From positions 53,544,047 through 53,608,046 of the forward strand of contig OX123197.2 in the NCBI GenBank assembly GCA_944739405.2: DNA of 64,000 nucleotides, given 5' to 3'. Source of the stretch: Euclidia mi. Lineage: Eukaryota; Arthropoda; Insecta; Lepidoptera; Erebidae. A model generated the notes under the pieces. It made no database searches. It was not told the origin of the DNA and saw nothing but the letters and a program-made list of their open reading frames with translations. Position 1 is the stretch's first letter; each line of letters starts with the position of its first letter. The position numbers and the translations under genes are program-made. Of this stretch, positions 1-9,530 are shown in pieces.

Positions 1-624
1 TGGTCTAGCCACGGCAAGGGTCTAACATTTATACTGTGATTGCACAGTGATTATATTTCAACTAATAGGTACATGTGCAAACTTACCTGAGATCTTCTCT
101 GATGATGTTCTGGAGTAGACCTATAAGATTACACTCATAATTTTGGCCAAAATGACAAGCAAATCGTTATAGCTACCAGTCCAGTTCGGCGTCTGGTTTT
201 CTTCAACGAAGTCCTCGGGCACCAAACACGTGGACGGATTTGCACAACTTTTACAATGTTCAATATATTACAAATTCTATCACAAATAAACCGATGCCGG
301 CAGATCAATTAGCGGCAATTCACAAGGGTTTTAAATTTACTTCAATTACAAAACCACGCGAGAAACAAAACGGCGCAAGCGCAAGACCATTTTCCATACC
401 CGGATCCGACAAAGACAAAGAGTGAATGATTTGACAGTTCATGGTGTGACCATAGTCAGAAATTTTCAATAGACAAAATAACACGCAACTAAACTGATAT
501 ACTCGATTTAAGTTATTGAAAACAATATTTCTATTTCAAACAAAAGACTTCATACAAAATATTTTGTATATTGAAAATAGGGTTAGATTTTGACGGTGAC
601 ATCCGTCCTTTTTTCGTGTGGTGA
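1..624. other. No recognisable feature
   Basis: AT-rich sequence. A 61-codon open frame at 240-425 has no motif I recognise, no splice context and no neighbour that supports it, so I do not call it a gene. Confidence 0.4.
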
Positions 625-800
625 CGGATCAATAAAAAGTATCACTTTCCAATTTCATTCCGTTAGTGTTGTAAGAGGCGCCTAAAGCAAATACACAAAG
701 CGAATAGTACCTTCGCTAAGAGACAGAAACCTCGACAACAAAACCCAAGACCAACATATCTGGCTAAGATAGTATAATTAAATAAGTAGGACAAAGCCTC
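625..800 (+). repeat. Diverged copy of the 'GTAAGAGGCG' repeat module
   Basis: Contains GTGTTGTAAGAGGCGCCTAA followed by AAGCGAATAG and GAGACAGAAACCTCGACA. The same module, better preserved, is the 5' extension of the SINE copies at 1.4, 9.0 and 47.2 kb, and it occurs twice as an inverted pair at 3.8-4.0 kb. It is a dispersed repeat, not a gene. Boundaries are approximate. Confidence 0.5.
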
Positions 801-834
801 CCTTCCTGTTGACAATGCTATTGTGATGGTTTGG

Positions 835-1012
835 AGTGGCCTACGAGGTAAAGCCGCCTCGACGCTCAACACTGCTCCGAGAGTTGTGAGTTCGATCCCC
901 ACACGAGATAACAGTTTGTGTGAGCCTCAACTCAACTTTTCGAGTTTGATATTTGTAGAGGAAGTGTGCAGAAAGACTGTGGAGAAGTCCGAAGAAAGTC
1001 TGATATTATAAA
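835..1012 (+). mobile_element. tRNA-derived SINE fragment (family 5)
   Basis: The tRNA-like part has a B-box-like GAGTTCGATCCCC after CTCCGAGAGTTGTG, followed by ACACGAGATAACAGTTTGTG and TTTTCGAGTTTG. The same order is seen at 11405-11560 and 43770-43950, which defines a dispersed SINE family. The copy is diverged and no target duplication was identified. Confidence 0.55.
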
Positions 1013-1057
1013 AAAAGTATTCTCACTACTTTAATGATTATTAAGTACTATTTAACA

Positions 1058-1454
1058 CATACATACATAGTCTCACGCCTATAACCCCGAAGAGGTAGGC
1101 AGAGGTGTATTTCTACACCCACTTTTCGCCAGTTATACTTTAGTCCCACGTAATAAGGGGCGAGCCTATTGCCGTACCGGGCACATTTCCAGACTCCGTG
1201 CTGCTACTGAGAATTTCGTGACAGAAAAACCCAATAACACTGCCCGACCCAGGAATCGAACCCGGGACCTCCCGATCCCACGCGCACATTTATGCCGCGA
1301 GATCAACGAGGCAGTCGTATAGGGTTTGATGTCGAGTTTTCCGTCTCTACGCAAAGATGGTATTTGCAACGTGTTATCCCTTAGTCGCCTCTTACGACAC
1401 CCACGGGAAGATAGGGGTGGTGACACTTGTATTCTATGCCGTCAACCACGCGGC
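1058..1454 (-). mobile_element. SINE family 1, long 5'-extended form
   Basis: Read on the minus strand it holds, in order: a ~150-bp 5' extension (GGTTGACGGCATAGAAT, then GGGTGTCGTAAGAGGCGACT), a tRNA-like head starting GACTGCCTCGTTGGTCTCGC with B box GGGTTCGATTCC, a body with ATGTGCCCGGTACGGCAATA, and a tail with CTCTGCCTACC...GGCGTGAG ending in TATGTATG repeats (seen as ACATACATACATA at the left end). It is nearly identical by eye to the copies at 8947-9352 and 47174-47570. RNA polymerase III would transcribe an active copy; movement needs a LINE reverse transcriptase, probably the RTE-like family seen at 32.9-34.9 kb. Confidence 0.85.
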
Positions 1455-1954
1455 TATTTTATCTATTTTATCAGTAGTACATAATTACCTATATAAAAAG
1501 AAAGAGTAAATATATGTTTTTTATAAAATTTTAAATACATGCACAAAAATCTTTTATTCATAATGACTATGTCCATACCAAACTATTCTCGTAAACAGCA
1601 AGTGCAGGCAAACTTGCCCACTTGACTCCCCAACTACTTGCGTACGCAAGGATTAGTGCAGGAGATAAGTACGAAATGTTCAGACGGAGTACTTAGGCGA
1701 GGTACGTGCGAGTTTGGAGGGTTTTGGTGGCGACGGTTATTATGGGTGATTTACTTGCAATTGGAATACGATTGTAATATAATGTATGAGTCAAATAAAG
1801 ATTTGCGAGTGTTATTTATTTATTCATTTATTTAGCAATACAAACTTACAGTGGTGTCACCAAATCGTTATAATACCTTTAATAACATTTAGGTCAACGA
1901 CACAAGGTCATCAAGGAAAAAACGGAGTCTCGTACTTTTTAGTTAAAAAAATAT
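1455..1954. other. No recognisable feature
   Basis: AT-rich spacer. I see no coding motif, terminal repeat or tRNA-like box. Confidence 0.4.
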
Positions 1955-2250
1955 GACCCAAAACTGTTGATAAGATCGCTGACGTCACTCAGAAAGCTGC
2001 CACGCTAAAATGGAGCTGGGTGGGACATATCTGTCGCATGTCAGATGACAAATTGACCAAGTTAACAACTCTTAAACGGCAAGCGACATCGCGACGGGCC
2101 TAGACTTGAGATGGCGGGATGAGCTGAACTCCTCCAAAAAGGATCGGTTCCAGGAGGGAAAAGACCGGGAAAAATAACTAACCTACTACTGACTAATGGA
2201 ATAAGAGTGGGGAGGCCTTTGCCCTGCTGTGGGACGTAACAGGCTCCTAA
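1955..2250 (+). pseudogene. LINE reverse transcriptase 3'-end remnant
   Basis: The plus strand encodes the C-terminal signature of an RTE/Jockey-group retrotransposon: KWSWVGHICRMSDDKLTK, then RWRDEL, and a decayed GEAFALLWD end. An in-frame stop lies after the ATSRRA stretch and the frame is shifted more than once. The copy is 5'-truncated to the last ~100 codons, as is usual for dead LINEs. The fragment at 58740-58975 preserves the same C-terminal region. Confidence 0.7.
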
Positions 2251-2699
2251 AAAAAAATTAAAAAATATTTACGTCTCGTTTTAACACCTTAAGACACGTA
2301 GAAAAAATGTGAAACAAAATGGTCTTCTTCTTACTTGTCTCTTTTAAATAGTATTAGCAAAGTAAACACACCAGTCATTGTAACCAACCAGCAATAGCAC
2401 AAGTAATTAAAATTATCACTCCCCGTTAGCTAATTATCTGACATTTAAAAAAATGTCTTAATAAATAGTAATTACTTTATAAAACTTACATACGTACCTA
2501 CTGTCGTTTCTCTAAAAATAACAAAGGAAAAAGTTTTTCTTACCTAAATCAGTTTGTAAAGGCAATGGATTAAGAATATATCGGTTACCATTTCCTTAAC
2601 TTGTTTTTTCTCTCTCTTACAGATTGATATATTGGCTTGGTCATCCCGTTCTAATAGTGGTTAAAGGGCCATTTTTACTTCCGCGAACGTAGAGTTTCA
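2251..2699. other. No recognisable feature
   Basis: AT-rich spacer with poly-A and poly-T runs and nothing I can assign. Confidence 0.4.
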
Positions 2700-3236
2700 G
2701 CAAATGAAATAAAAATTGGGCAAGTGCGAGTAAGACTCGCGCACGAAGGGTTCCGTACCATTATCTATAAAAGAAAATCACGTTTATTGTATGTATACTT
2801 AAATATTTTTTAAGTTTCTACCTGTTTATTAAGATTGAGTAACAAATTGCTTAAAAATTATGTTTGTTGTATGGGATTATTATTTACCCTTTATTATTTA
2901 CTTTTTTTATTTAATTATTTATTATGAAAGGATATATATAACTACATATCCTGGGAAAATTTTAAGCGTCTACCTGTTAACGTTAGTAATATTGAGCACA
3001 AAATACGAAAAAAGACACGTTTATTGCATAGGACGCCCTCTTAATATTTTCATTTTTTTATTTTTTGTATTTGTTGTTATAGCAGCAACTAAAATACATA
3101 ATTTGTGAAAATTTCAGATTTCTAGTTATCACGGTTTATGAGATACAGCCTGGTGACAGACATACAGACAGACAGACAGCGAAGGCTTTGTTATAGGGTC
3201 CCGTTTTTTACTTTTTAGGTACGGAACCCTAAAAAC
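2700..3236 (+). repeat. Dispersed repeat bounded by inverted AGGGTTCCGTACC
   Basis: AGGGTTCCGTACC near 2747-2759 is matched by its reverse complement GGTACGGAACCCT near 3219-3231. The interior has an ACAGACAT/ACAGACAG microsatellite (about 3160-3180) after GATACAGCCTGGTGACAG. Two internal blocks with CGTTTATTG and CTACCTGTT resemble each other (about 2780-2870 and 2960-3050). I know this as a widespread insect repeat with no product of its own, but cannot name its class. Confidence 0.6.
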
Positions 3237-3404
3237 GATAACGTCAGCAGAATTAGTATCACTCCGCCAAGGTCATAAGCCAAAAATGTGTGATAATTTC
3301 GTCATACAGTCAATTGCAGCAGTTACATTGATATACATAGGCATCTCCTAATCAGCGTTCCAGGAGCATTGGGAGTCAAACGTACTCAATCTAGAGCATA
3401 CTCT

Positions 3405-3803
3405 ACATCATCATCATCGCCCCAACGTTATCCCGGTTGCATCTAAGACTGACAGGCCTTGGAGCCCGAGGTCCGCTAACTGGTCTAACCAGATAAGACA
3501 GAATATCAACTTTTCCACAGAGCGACTGCCGTCTGACCTCCGCAAACCAAAGGGATAGCGATATTCCATGGTTTAGACCAGTATCAGTTTATTTGAGGGT
3601 ACTGACTCCCCATAACGACTGTCAAAGATCTTCGTGACAGGTGGCACCGTAACGTGCTCTCCGAGGCACAGGGCAAGTGATAATTAATAACAATATAATA
3701 CACATTTAACTTCGAAAAGTCATTGGTGTGCGCCGTGGATTCGAACCCGACCCTCTGCATGGCAGTCCGTTGGTATCTCCACTAGGCTATCGCTGCCTCA
3801 TCC
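3405..3803 (-). mobile_element. SINE family 3, near full length
   Basis: On the minus strand: a tRNA-like head GCGATAGCCTAGTGGAGATA (A-box region), B box GGGTTCGAATCC, a core with GACTTTTCGAAGTTAAATG, a body with GCCTCGGAGAGCACGTTA and CCATGGAATATCGCTATCCC, and a tail GGATAACG...GATGATGATGATG. This is the most complete copy of the family in the window. Truncated copies lie at 14.3, 18.6, 30.4, 59.1, 62.0 and 62.8 kb. The head and core match those of the SINE at 26.0 kb, which has a different tail. Confidence 0.85.
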
Positions 3804-4010
3804 ATGGGTGTCGTAAGAGGCGACTTAGGAAATAGACGAAGCAAATATATAAGTTCTGCCTTTTGTTCAGCCACCATATCTAGAGCATACTCTAGATAAG
3901 AAGGCATAAGAAGGGACAGAAACTCTACATCATAATGTAGAGTTTCCGTCTCTTCGCGATTATATAATTGCTTCGTCTATTTCCTTAGTCGCCTCCTACG
4001 ACACCCATGG
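3802..4010. repeat. Inverted pair of 'GTAAGAGGCGACT' repeat modules
   Basis: CCATGGGTGTCGTAAGAGGC at 3802 continues for about 55 bp and is matched in inverse by 3960-4010, which ends GACACCCATGG. The arms share AAATAGACGAAGCAA and flank about 100 bp of spacer. The module is the one carried by the long SINE 1 copies. RNA or single-stranded DNA from here could fold into a long hairpin. Confidence 0.7.
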
Positions 4011-5438
4011 ATTGAAATGGGGTAGGGACAATTTATATTCTAAATTAGACGTCACCAGTGGCTTCGCTTCAAGTATACATAATTATAAACCTTCCTCTTG
4101 AATCATTCTATCTATTAAAAAAAAGCGCATCAAAATCCGTTGCGTATCTTTAAAGTTTTAAGCATACATAGGGAAAGACAGACAGACGACCGACTCTGTT
4201 TTATACTATGTAGTGATTCGTCGCCACACCGATCCACAACTATCGCAGTAGGAACCAACTTAATGGTCGCGATAACCGGCAACCACGCGGGCAGAACCGA
4301 AGAAACTTCGAAACGATCTAAAAGATACTTCATAATACCAAATCTTATAAATATAAGCTTTACTAAGTGACAAGAACGGTTGCCAGAAATAAACCTTAAA
4401 TACATAAAGCAAAGATCCTTTATCCAGCTTTTGGCAAGAATCACGCAGACAACCCTTCTTCGTCGCCAAAAAAGTTTAATCTTGCGGTATTTCATAGCAA
4501 ATGACTGTTAATGCTAATTGTAATACGCAGAGAGGTTGGACTAGGTTTAGACTAGAGAGAACATGCTCGCTATATTTCCTTATACCGAACATGCAACATG
4601 TAATGTCAGTTGGTCTTAGTTGGTTAATCATAACATCAAATTACGCGTCTCATTTAAAGAGGCATAGACTCCTTACATAGGTACTAACATTGGGCTATGG
4701 GTACTCAAATCTTTGTTGTTGGACGGTTGCGTTTACATTTTTCTTAACTTTTTTGCATTTAAATAGTAAGTAAGCTTAAAATAATTAAAAAGTATACTCA
4801 TTAATTAATACACATTGTGTATGTGATATCAGGATGTGCTTTCGAATATTCTCGGAACGCAAATAACAGGAGAAACTTTGTCTTCTAGCAGTGAGTCGGC
4901 ATTTGCCAACAAATTTCTTAGTTTTCTCGTATTGATGCTTTAATGAGTGTTAAGTTTACACAATATCATTGTATTGCAAATCAAAGGAACAGCTTGCATG
5001 CGTATGTGATATGAATTTGCCTCACAAATTGATATTTTGTACATTTATTGATTTAATGGCCGTGAAAGAAGATATCGATGTTTTTTGAATGAGGGATAAA
5101 TACGGATACTAACTATCGGACATGAATGTAAAACTGTAGCTGGAAGCTACAGCGGGTAGCCGCGGTTGCCAAGTTGGCAATCAACAAAAGACGTCCAGCG
5201 GTCTAATTTTCTATCACGCGTTTGATAGTAAGCGCAGCTTAATGTACAATGGACATAATTTACCTACTTAGATAACTACCTTAAAAGTAGCGTCTATTAA
5301 CCTAAAGCCTTGTACGGACCAAGCGTTCCAGTGTACGCGCGTGTGTGTAGGCTTACATTTTTTGCATCTTTATAATAGTAGATGGATTAGGGATGTGAGT
5401 CGCATTTTTTATTATTAAGAAGGTGTTTTTTATTACAG
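4011..5438. other. Mostly featureless; one dispersed-repeat scrap
   Basis: At about 4122-4215 the text CGCATCAAAATCCGTTGCGT, then AAGCATACATAGGGA and a GACAGACAGAC tract, looks like the end of a common insect dispersed repeat. The remainder is AT-rich. Open frames of up to 121 codons on either strand overlap this repeat and show no domain. Confidence 0.35.
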
Positions 5439-5652
5439 GTTGCCTATTAATGACGTCACAAGAAAAGTTTGGATAAATGCCGTTGGACGGCCTAGTTTGA
5501 TTTGGCAGAATTACCGTCGTATTTGTCCACGTCATTTTGATAAAGACTATTTTTTAAAGACAGAAAGCACCTGGCGTCGTTTAAAAGCGAATGCTGTGCC
5601 TACATTACATTTATGCCCGGACATTGCCCACCCGGTAGAATTATTTATCTAA
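5439..5652 (+). pseudogene. Isolated THAP-domain exon (second half of the domain)
   Basis: A pyrimidine-rich TTTTTATTACAG splice acceptor ends at 5438, followed by a frame of about 70 codons to TAA at 5652. The protein has features of the second half of a THAP zinc finger: a Trp in RKVWINA, the Cys-His pair in ICPRHF and the C-terminal LKANAVPTLHL (the AVPT box). THAP domains bind DNA through a C2CH zinc site. The first Cys pair and N-terminal half are missing, so an upstream exon outside the window or far away would be needed. There is no long downstream frame. It may be a real terminal exon of a THAP gene, a dead gene copy, or a piece of a P-element-like transposase, which also carries THAP. 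Confidence 0.65.
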
Positions 5653-5799
5653 AGCTTAACAAAAAGAGTGCAATTTTAGTTTGAAGATATAAATAAAATA
5701 TAATAATTACGACGATTTAAATTAATCTACCTACTTTTATATTATTTATCATGTTAGTGCTATCCTGACTGATCAAAGACGTTTTGCCTTGTAGTCCGC

Positions 5800-6095
5800 T
5801 ATATAATATTCTACCATATAATATAATATTCTTCCACATTCACACAACACCATCTGGTCCCAAACTGCACATCTTGTACTACTAGACACTACGGTACTAG
5901 ACAATCGATAAACATACATATATACTTTTTTGTAAATATATAACATATTATACATAGTACCATCCAGACTAAGACAGACAGCCATATTCATGCACACAAA
6001 TGTTTTACTTGAGCGGGAATCGAGCCCGCAAGCTTCGGCGTGGTAGTCGATTACACTCACGCCAACTGGGTCGTCAAAGAATAGCACTTCAGCAG
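5800..6095 (-). mobile_element. SINE family 2 (tRNA head, LINE-type tail)
   Basis: On the minus strand the tRNA-like head is CCCAGTTGGCGTGAGTGTAA with B box GGGCTCGATTCCC, then AACATTTGTGTGCATGAATA, TTGTCTAGTACC, and a tail with GTACAAGATGTGCAGTTTGG followed by ACCAGATGGTG. The tail matches the 3' end of the LINE-derived insert at about 57.3 kb (GTACAAGCTCTGCTTAGTTT). A second partial copy lies at 25450-25660. Confidence 0.75.
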
Positions 6096-6904
6096 TACAC
6101 TGCTGTACTAATAGGTACATAAAGGCAAATCATTTGTGCTGGCGGATCACAAATTGGATTACCTACAACTCTAAAAAAATCGAGCAGTGTCCAACGTAAA
6201 CAATAGCAAGCAACGTGATATGATGCGACGCAAACAAATTGCCAAAGCCTGCCGCATTAGCCAATCTGGTATAATTCGTACAATACATAATAAGTTTCTT
6301 AGCATCGCGTCGCAACGCATCGCTCATTAGTTTATAAATACTTTTTGTCAATAGATTTTATGGCTAAAACGAACAATTAAACACGTGATTTTTTATAGTA
6401 CTGTCTGTCTGGCAAGTCTTTGCAAAGCACCGTTAGGCGTCGACAGCAAAAACTACACTTTCAATATTTTAGTTGTTTACTTCTACGGCTTAAATATATC
6501 GACACATACTAAAGTTAGACATTTAACCAAAAATATTTATCGATAAATCATCACTGTTACGAACAACACTCGGTTTTCTAACTCTATGTTTTGTCTACTG
6601 TCTGGCTACCACAAGACTGCTATAACAGCGTGCTGCTAAACCTGTCGATAGCTCTTTCTATCATACTGCATGTGCCATTAGAAAGAAGATATCAATCATA
6701 GCTACCGCTGTTGTTATTTTAGTGTTACTTTTATGACTTAATAAGGTTATATTTATTTCGTAATACGCATAGCTTCTACCTCTACACTAACGCTTTACGT
6801 TACCAGTAACTGGCATTCTTTAGGGCAATATGTGAAAATCTTCTCATAACTTTTCATGGCCTCTGGCTCTAAAATGTTGGTACTGATTATATCGGAAGTT
6901 TAAA
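6096..6904. other. No recognisable feature
   Basis: AT-rich spacer. I saw no motif, terminal repeat or tRNA-like box. Confidence 0.35.
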
Positions 6905-7063
6905 ACGTGAACGGCCGAAACTACAGAGCGTAAGAAGCTGACATTTTGCGTGTATGTTCCTCGTCAAGCATTCAGAAGGAGAAGAATTCCTACGAAATCA
7001 GGCAGAGACCTTTAATTTAAAAACAAAAGTATAATAATGGTCGCAGCTGCGGGAATCCTCTAG
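6905..7063 (+). mobile_element. 5'-truncated Helitron fragment
   Basis: The right end reads GCAGCTGCGGGAATCCTCTAG followed by T, the CTRR-T end expected of a Helitron. The body matches the intact small Helitron at 58476-58683: CCGAAACTA, AAGCTGACATTTTG and GTATGTTCCT occur in the same order. The 5' end (TCTTAATATATAAAATCC in the intact copy) is missing or too diverged to see. Non-autonomous, no coding capacity. Confidence 0.6.
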
Positions 7064-7540
7064 TTATGTAAACAAAATTGTTTAAATTGTCATGAAATAT
7101 TATTCAACCTATTTAATCAACATGAGTAACGTTTATTCCCAGTTGACAATAGGTACATATGGGAGTAAAAACAAGCAACAAAAACCATTTAACTAACCTT
7201 TGTTCAGTCCCTTTCTGGGCCAAAGTCAGGTACAAAATACAAAAGTTTAAGACAAAACCAATATTGGGTACAGGAACTTCCAAATCAGTTTAGGAGTTAA
7301 GACGTAAAAAACAAACTTATAAACCGGGGCGATGTCGAGCCGGGGAATTGAGTTTCGAGAACGTTCCGTGTTTGGTCCGTTACGGTATCATTGTGGGAAA
7401 CGGCAAGTGTTACTGGCTTATGGTTTTGAAGGTTGCAGATACTTACCTAATACTTACGGCTGTCCGCTTTTAACACACACTGTCATCTAATCCCAAACTA
7501 GGCAAAATTTGTACCTGAGCTAACAGATAACATTTTAAAC
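7064..7540. other. No recognisable feature
   Basis: AT-rich spacer with nothing I can assign. Confidence 0.35.
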
Positions 7541-8860
7541 TTGCCCATTTACATGATGCAAGTTTCTTGCCTGTTGCATACAATTAAATTGAAGCAATAA
7601 ATTACTTGCATGGTCTAAACAACACGTAACATTCTTGATTTGTTATACAAGTTTTGTTTCAAAACTTTTCTTGGTGTAAACAGCACATGGTATATATTTC
7701 TTAAGCAATTCTTGTATTCAACCGGCTTCTCTGTCCATTTGCAAATATGAGTGCAGTGAGTGAGGGTGTGTTAATTACTGCTGCTCTAACCTCATGGCGC
7801 CCAGAGATTTTATGGCTCGTCCACGACTATGGCCCGAATGTCTTTCTCATAGGACATATTTGTAATAGTCTTATACGCCCAAAGTATTGAGTTGATTATT
7901 TTTTATGTTAGAATTAACGTTTTTAAGTAAAACTTTTAGGGTATACTATTTTTTTAATGTCAATTAGCTTTTTATGGGTGACAATTAATAGTTTAACAGT
8001 TATTATTAGGCTATGTAAAATTAAACAAAATTTGTAGAAATATTTTATTCACTTAAATGATGTGCCTGATATCAGACTCTGCTTGTTGAATGTCTACACG
8101 TCTCGCAGTTGGAGATGTTTAGGAAGAAGAATCTTTGTGTAGAGCTACGAACAGAAAACGAAGATGACTTTAAGCATATGTTTCGTGTGAACAGACCATA
8201 GTTTTATTATTTATTAGATAAAGTTGGTTGGTTGATCCGGTGCCCATTGATTCTTTTATTTTTTTCCTTTGACCATGCATGATACTGCGTCCTTGTTTTT
8301 TTTAATTTGTTTGTTATTTCCTTCGGTCCAAAACCGTCAATTCCAAATTCCTGTGCAAATGCTGCTAGTGCAACATTACGTGCATCACGATTCTTATAAT
8401 TGACATTTTCAGTACCTATAGGCACTCATGGTTGCGATAAATCTCAATGAACTTTATTAAATCAGTAAAACCGAATGTAACACTTTTTGACTCATATTTT
8501 TAATAAACACAGTAGCTTCTAAAACGTTCAACACTTGAATGAAAGATTCGCCAACGCAAATACGTGCAATACTTGAAGCAACCCGCTAATAAATGGTACA
8601 CGCACATACAAGTCTGTGTTTAGACAATTCAAAACTTGTAGGCAATACTCGCCTAAACATAATTGTATTGGTGTAAACAAAAGACGTTTTCAATAATTTT
8701 TTGGCAAGACTTTCATACAACAATTGCATTCCATTTTTTTACTAATATCCGCGTGTAAACAGTTGCTAACAATTCTTGAACATCAATTCTTGCGGGTAAC
8801 GTATTGCATTCAATTATTGTCCTTGTATGTACAAGAAAATGGTATCGTGTAAATGAGCCT
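7541..8860. mobile_element. DNA transposon remnant with imperfect terminal inverted repeats
   Basis: The left end (GCCCATTTACATGATGCAAG) matches the inverse of the right end (rc GGCTCATTTACACGATACCA), followed on both sides by TTTCTTG and CATACAA. Subterminal regions repeat phrases such as GTGTAAACA and CATTCTTG. The interior holds a MADF-like fragment on the minus strand (8207-8425). PIF/Harbinger elements commonly encode a Myb/MADF-type protein next to the transposase, which fits, but no transposase is left and no clean target duplication is visible. Confidence 0.55.
8207..8425 (-). pseudogene. MADF (Myb/SANT-like) domain fragment
   Basis: A 72-codon frame with YKNRDARNVALAAFAQEFG and EITNKLKKTRTQYHA, which fits the middle and third helix of a MADF DNA-binding domain (family pattern: YKNRDARDxA...K...LRTQY). 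The N-terminal part with the conserved Trp is absent, and the frame ends without the usual acidic or BESS C-terminus. It sits inside an element with terminal inverted repeats, so a transposon-encoded accessory DNA-binding protein is more likely than a host gene. Confidence 0.5.
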
Positions 8861-8946
8861 TGAGCACTTTTCGGGAAAAACAGACTCTGACTTAATACAT
8901 GGTGTGTATTCTTAAAACATTTAAATTATTTGATAAATTACACTCA

Positions 8947-9352
8947 GCCGTGTGGTTGACGGCATAGAATACAAGTGTCACCACCCCCTATCTTCCCGTG
9001 GGTGTCGTAAGAGGCGACTAAGGGATAACACGATGCAAATACCATCTTTGCGTAGAGTCGGAAAACTCGACATCAAACCCTATACGACTGCCTCGTTGGT
9101 CTCGCGGCATAAATGTGCGCGTGGGATCGGGAGGTCCCGGGTTCGATTCCTGGGTCGGGCAGTGTTATTGGGTTTTTCTGTCACGAAATTCTCAGTAGCC
9201 GCACGGAGTCTGGAAATGTGCCCGGTACGGCAATAGGCTCGCCCCTTATTACGTGGGACTAAAGTATATCTGGCGAAAAGTGGGTGTAGAAATACACCTC
9301 TGCCTACCCCTTCGGGGATAAAAGGCGTGACGTTATGTATGTATGTATGTAT
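8947..9352 (+). mobile_element. SINE family 1, long 5'-extended form
   Basis: Full long form: 5' extension from GCCGTGTGGTTGACGGCATA, tRNA-like head at about 9084 (ACGACTGCCTCGTTGGTC), B box GGGTTCGATTCC at about 9139, body ATGTGCCCGGTACGGCAATA, tail CACCTCTGCCTACCCCTTCG, then GGCGTGACG and an ATGT array to 9352. It differs from the 1.06-kb and 47.2-kb copies at few positions by eye. The tail matches the 3' end of the LINE at 34.9 kb. Confidence 0.9.
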
Positions 9353-9530
9353 TACACTCAGAGGCGGAACAAATCATCGCGCTAATCCACAGGCCATTTA
9401 GTAAATGGTCTGCCCGCTATTTACACAGAGATTTGGCCTGGGTGGGAATAGAACCAACAACCCCCGGATTGGATATTGTAACTGCGGCAGTAAGTTACTT
9501 TACTGCCCTTTTACTCCTGATCTAAAATAA
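9353..9530 (-). mobile_element. Possible old tRNA-derived SINE scrap
   Basis: The reverse complement carries GGGGGTTGTTGGTTCTATTC, which resembles a B box, abutting the ATGT end of the SINE 1 copy. There is no second copy in the window to confirm it. Confidence 0.3.

Noticed and set aside
4130..4495. 121-codon minus-strand open frame
   Set aside because: Starts or ends in a dispersed-repeat tract, has no domain, and competing frames exist on the other strand.
9085..9160. tRNA gene
   Set aside because: Good B box, but the head is followed by a constant SINE body and occurs in many copies; it is a SINE head, not a tRNA.
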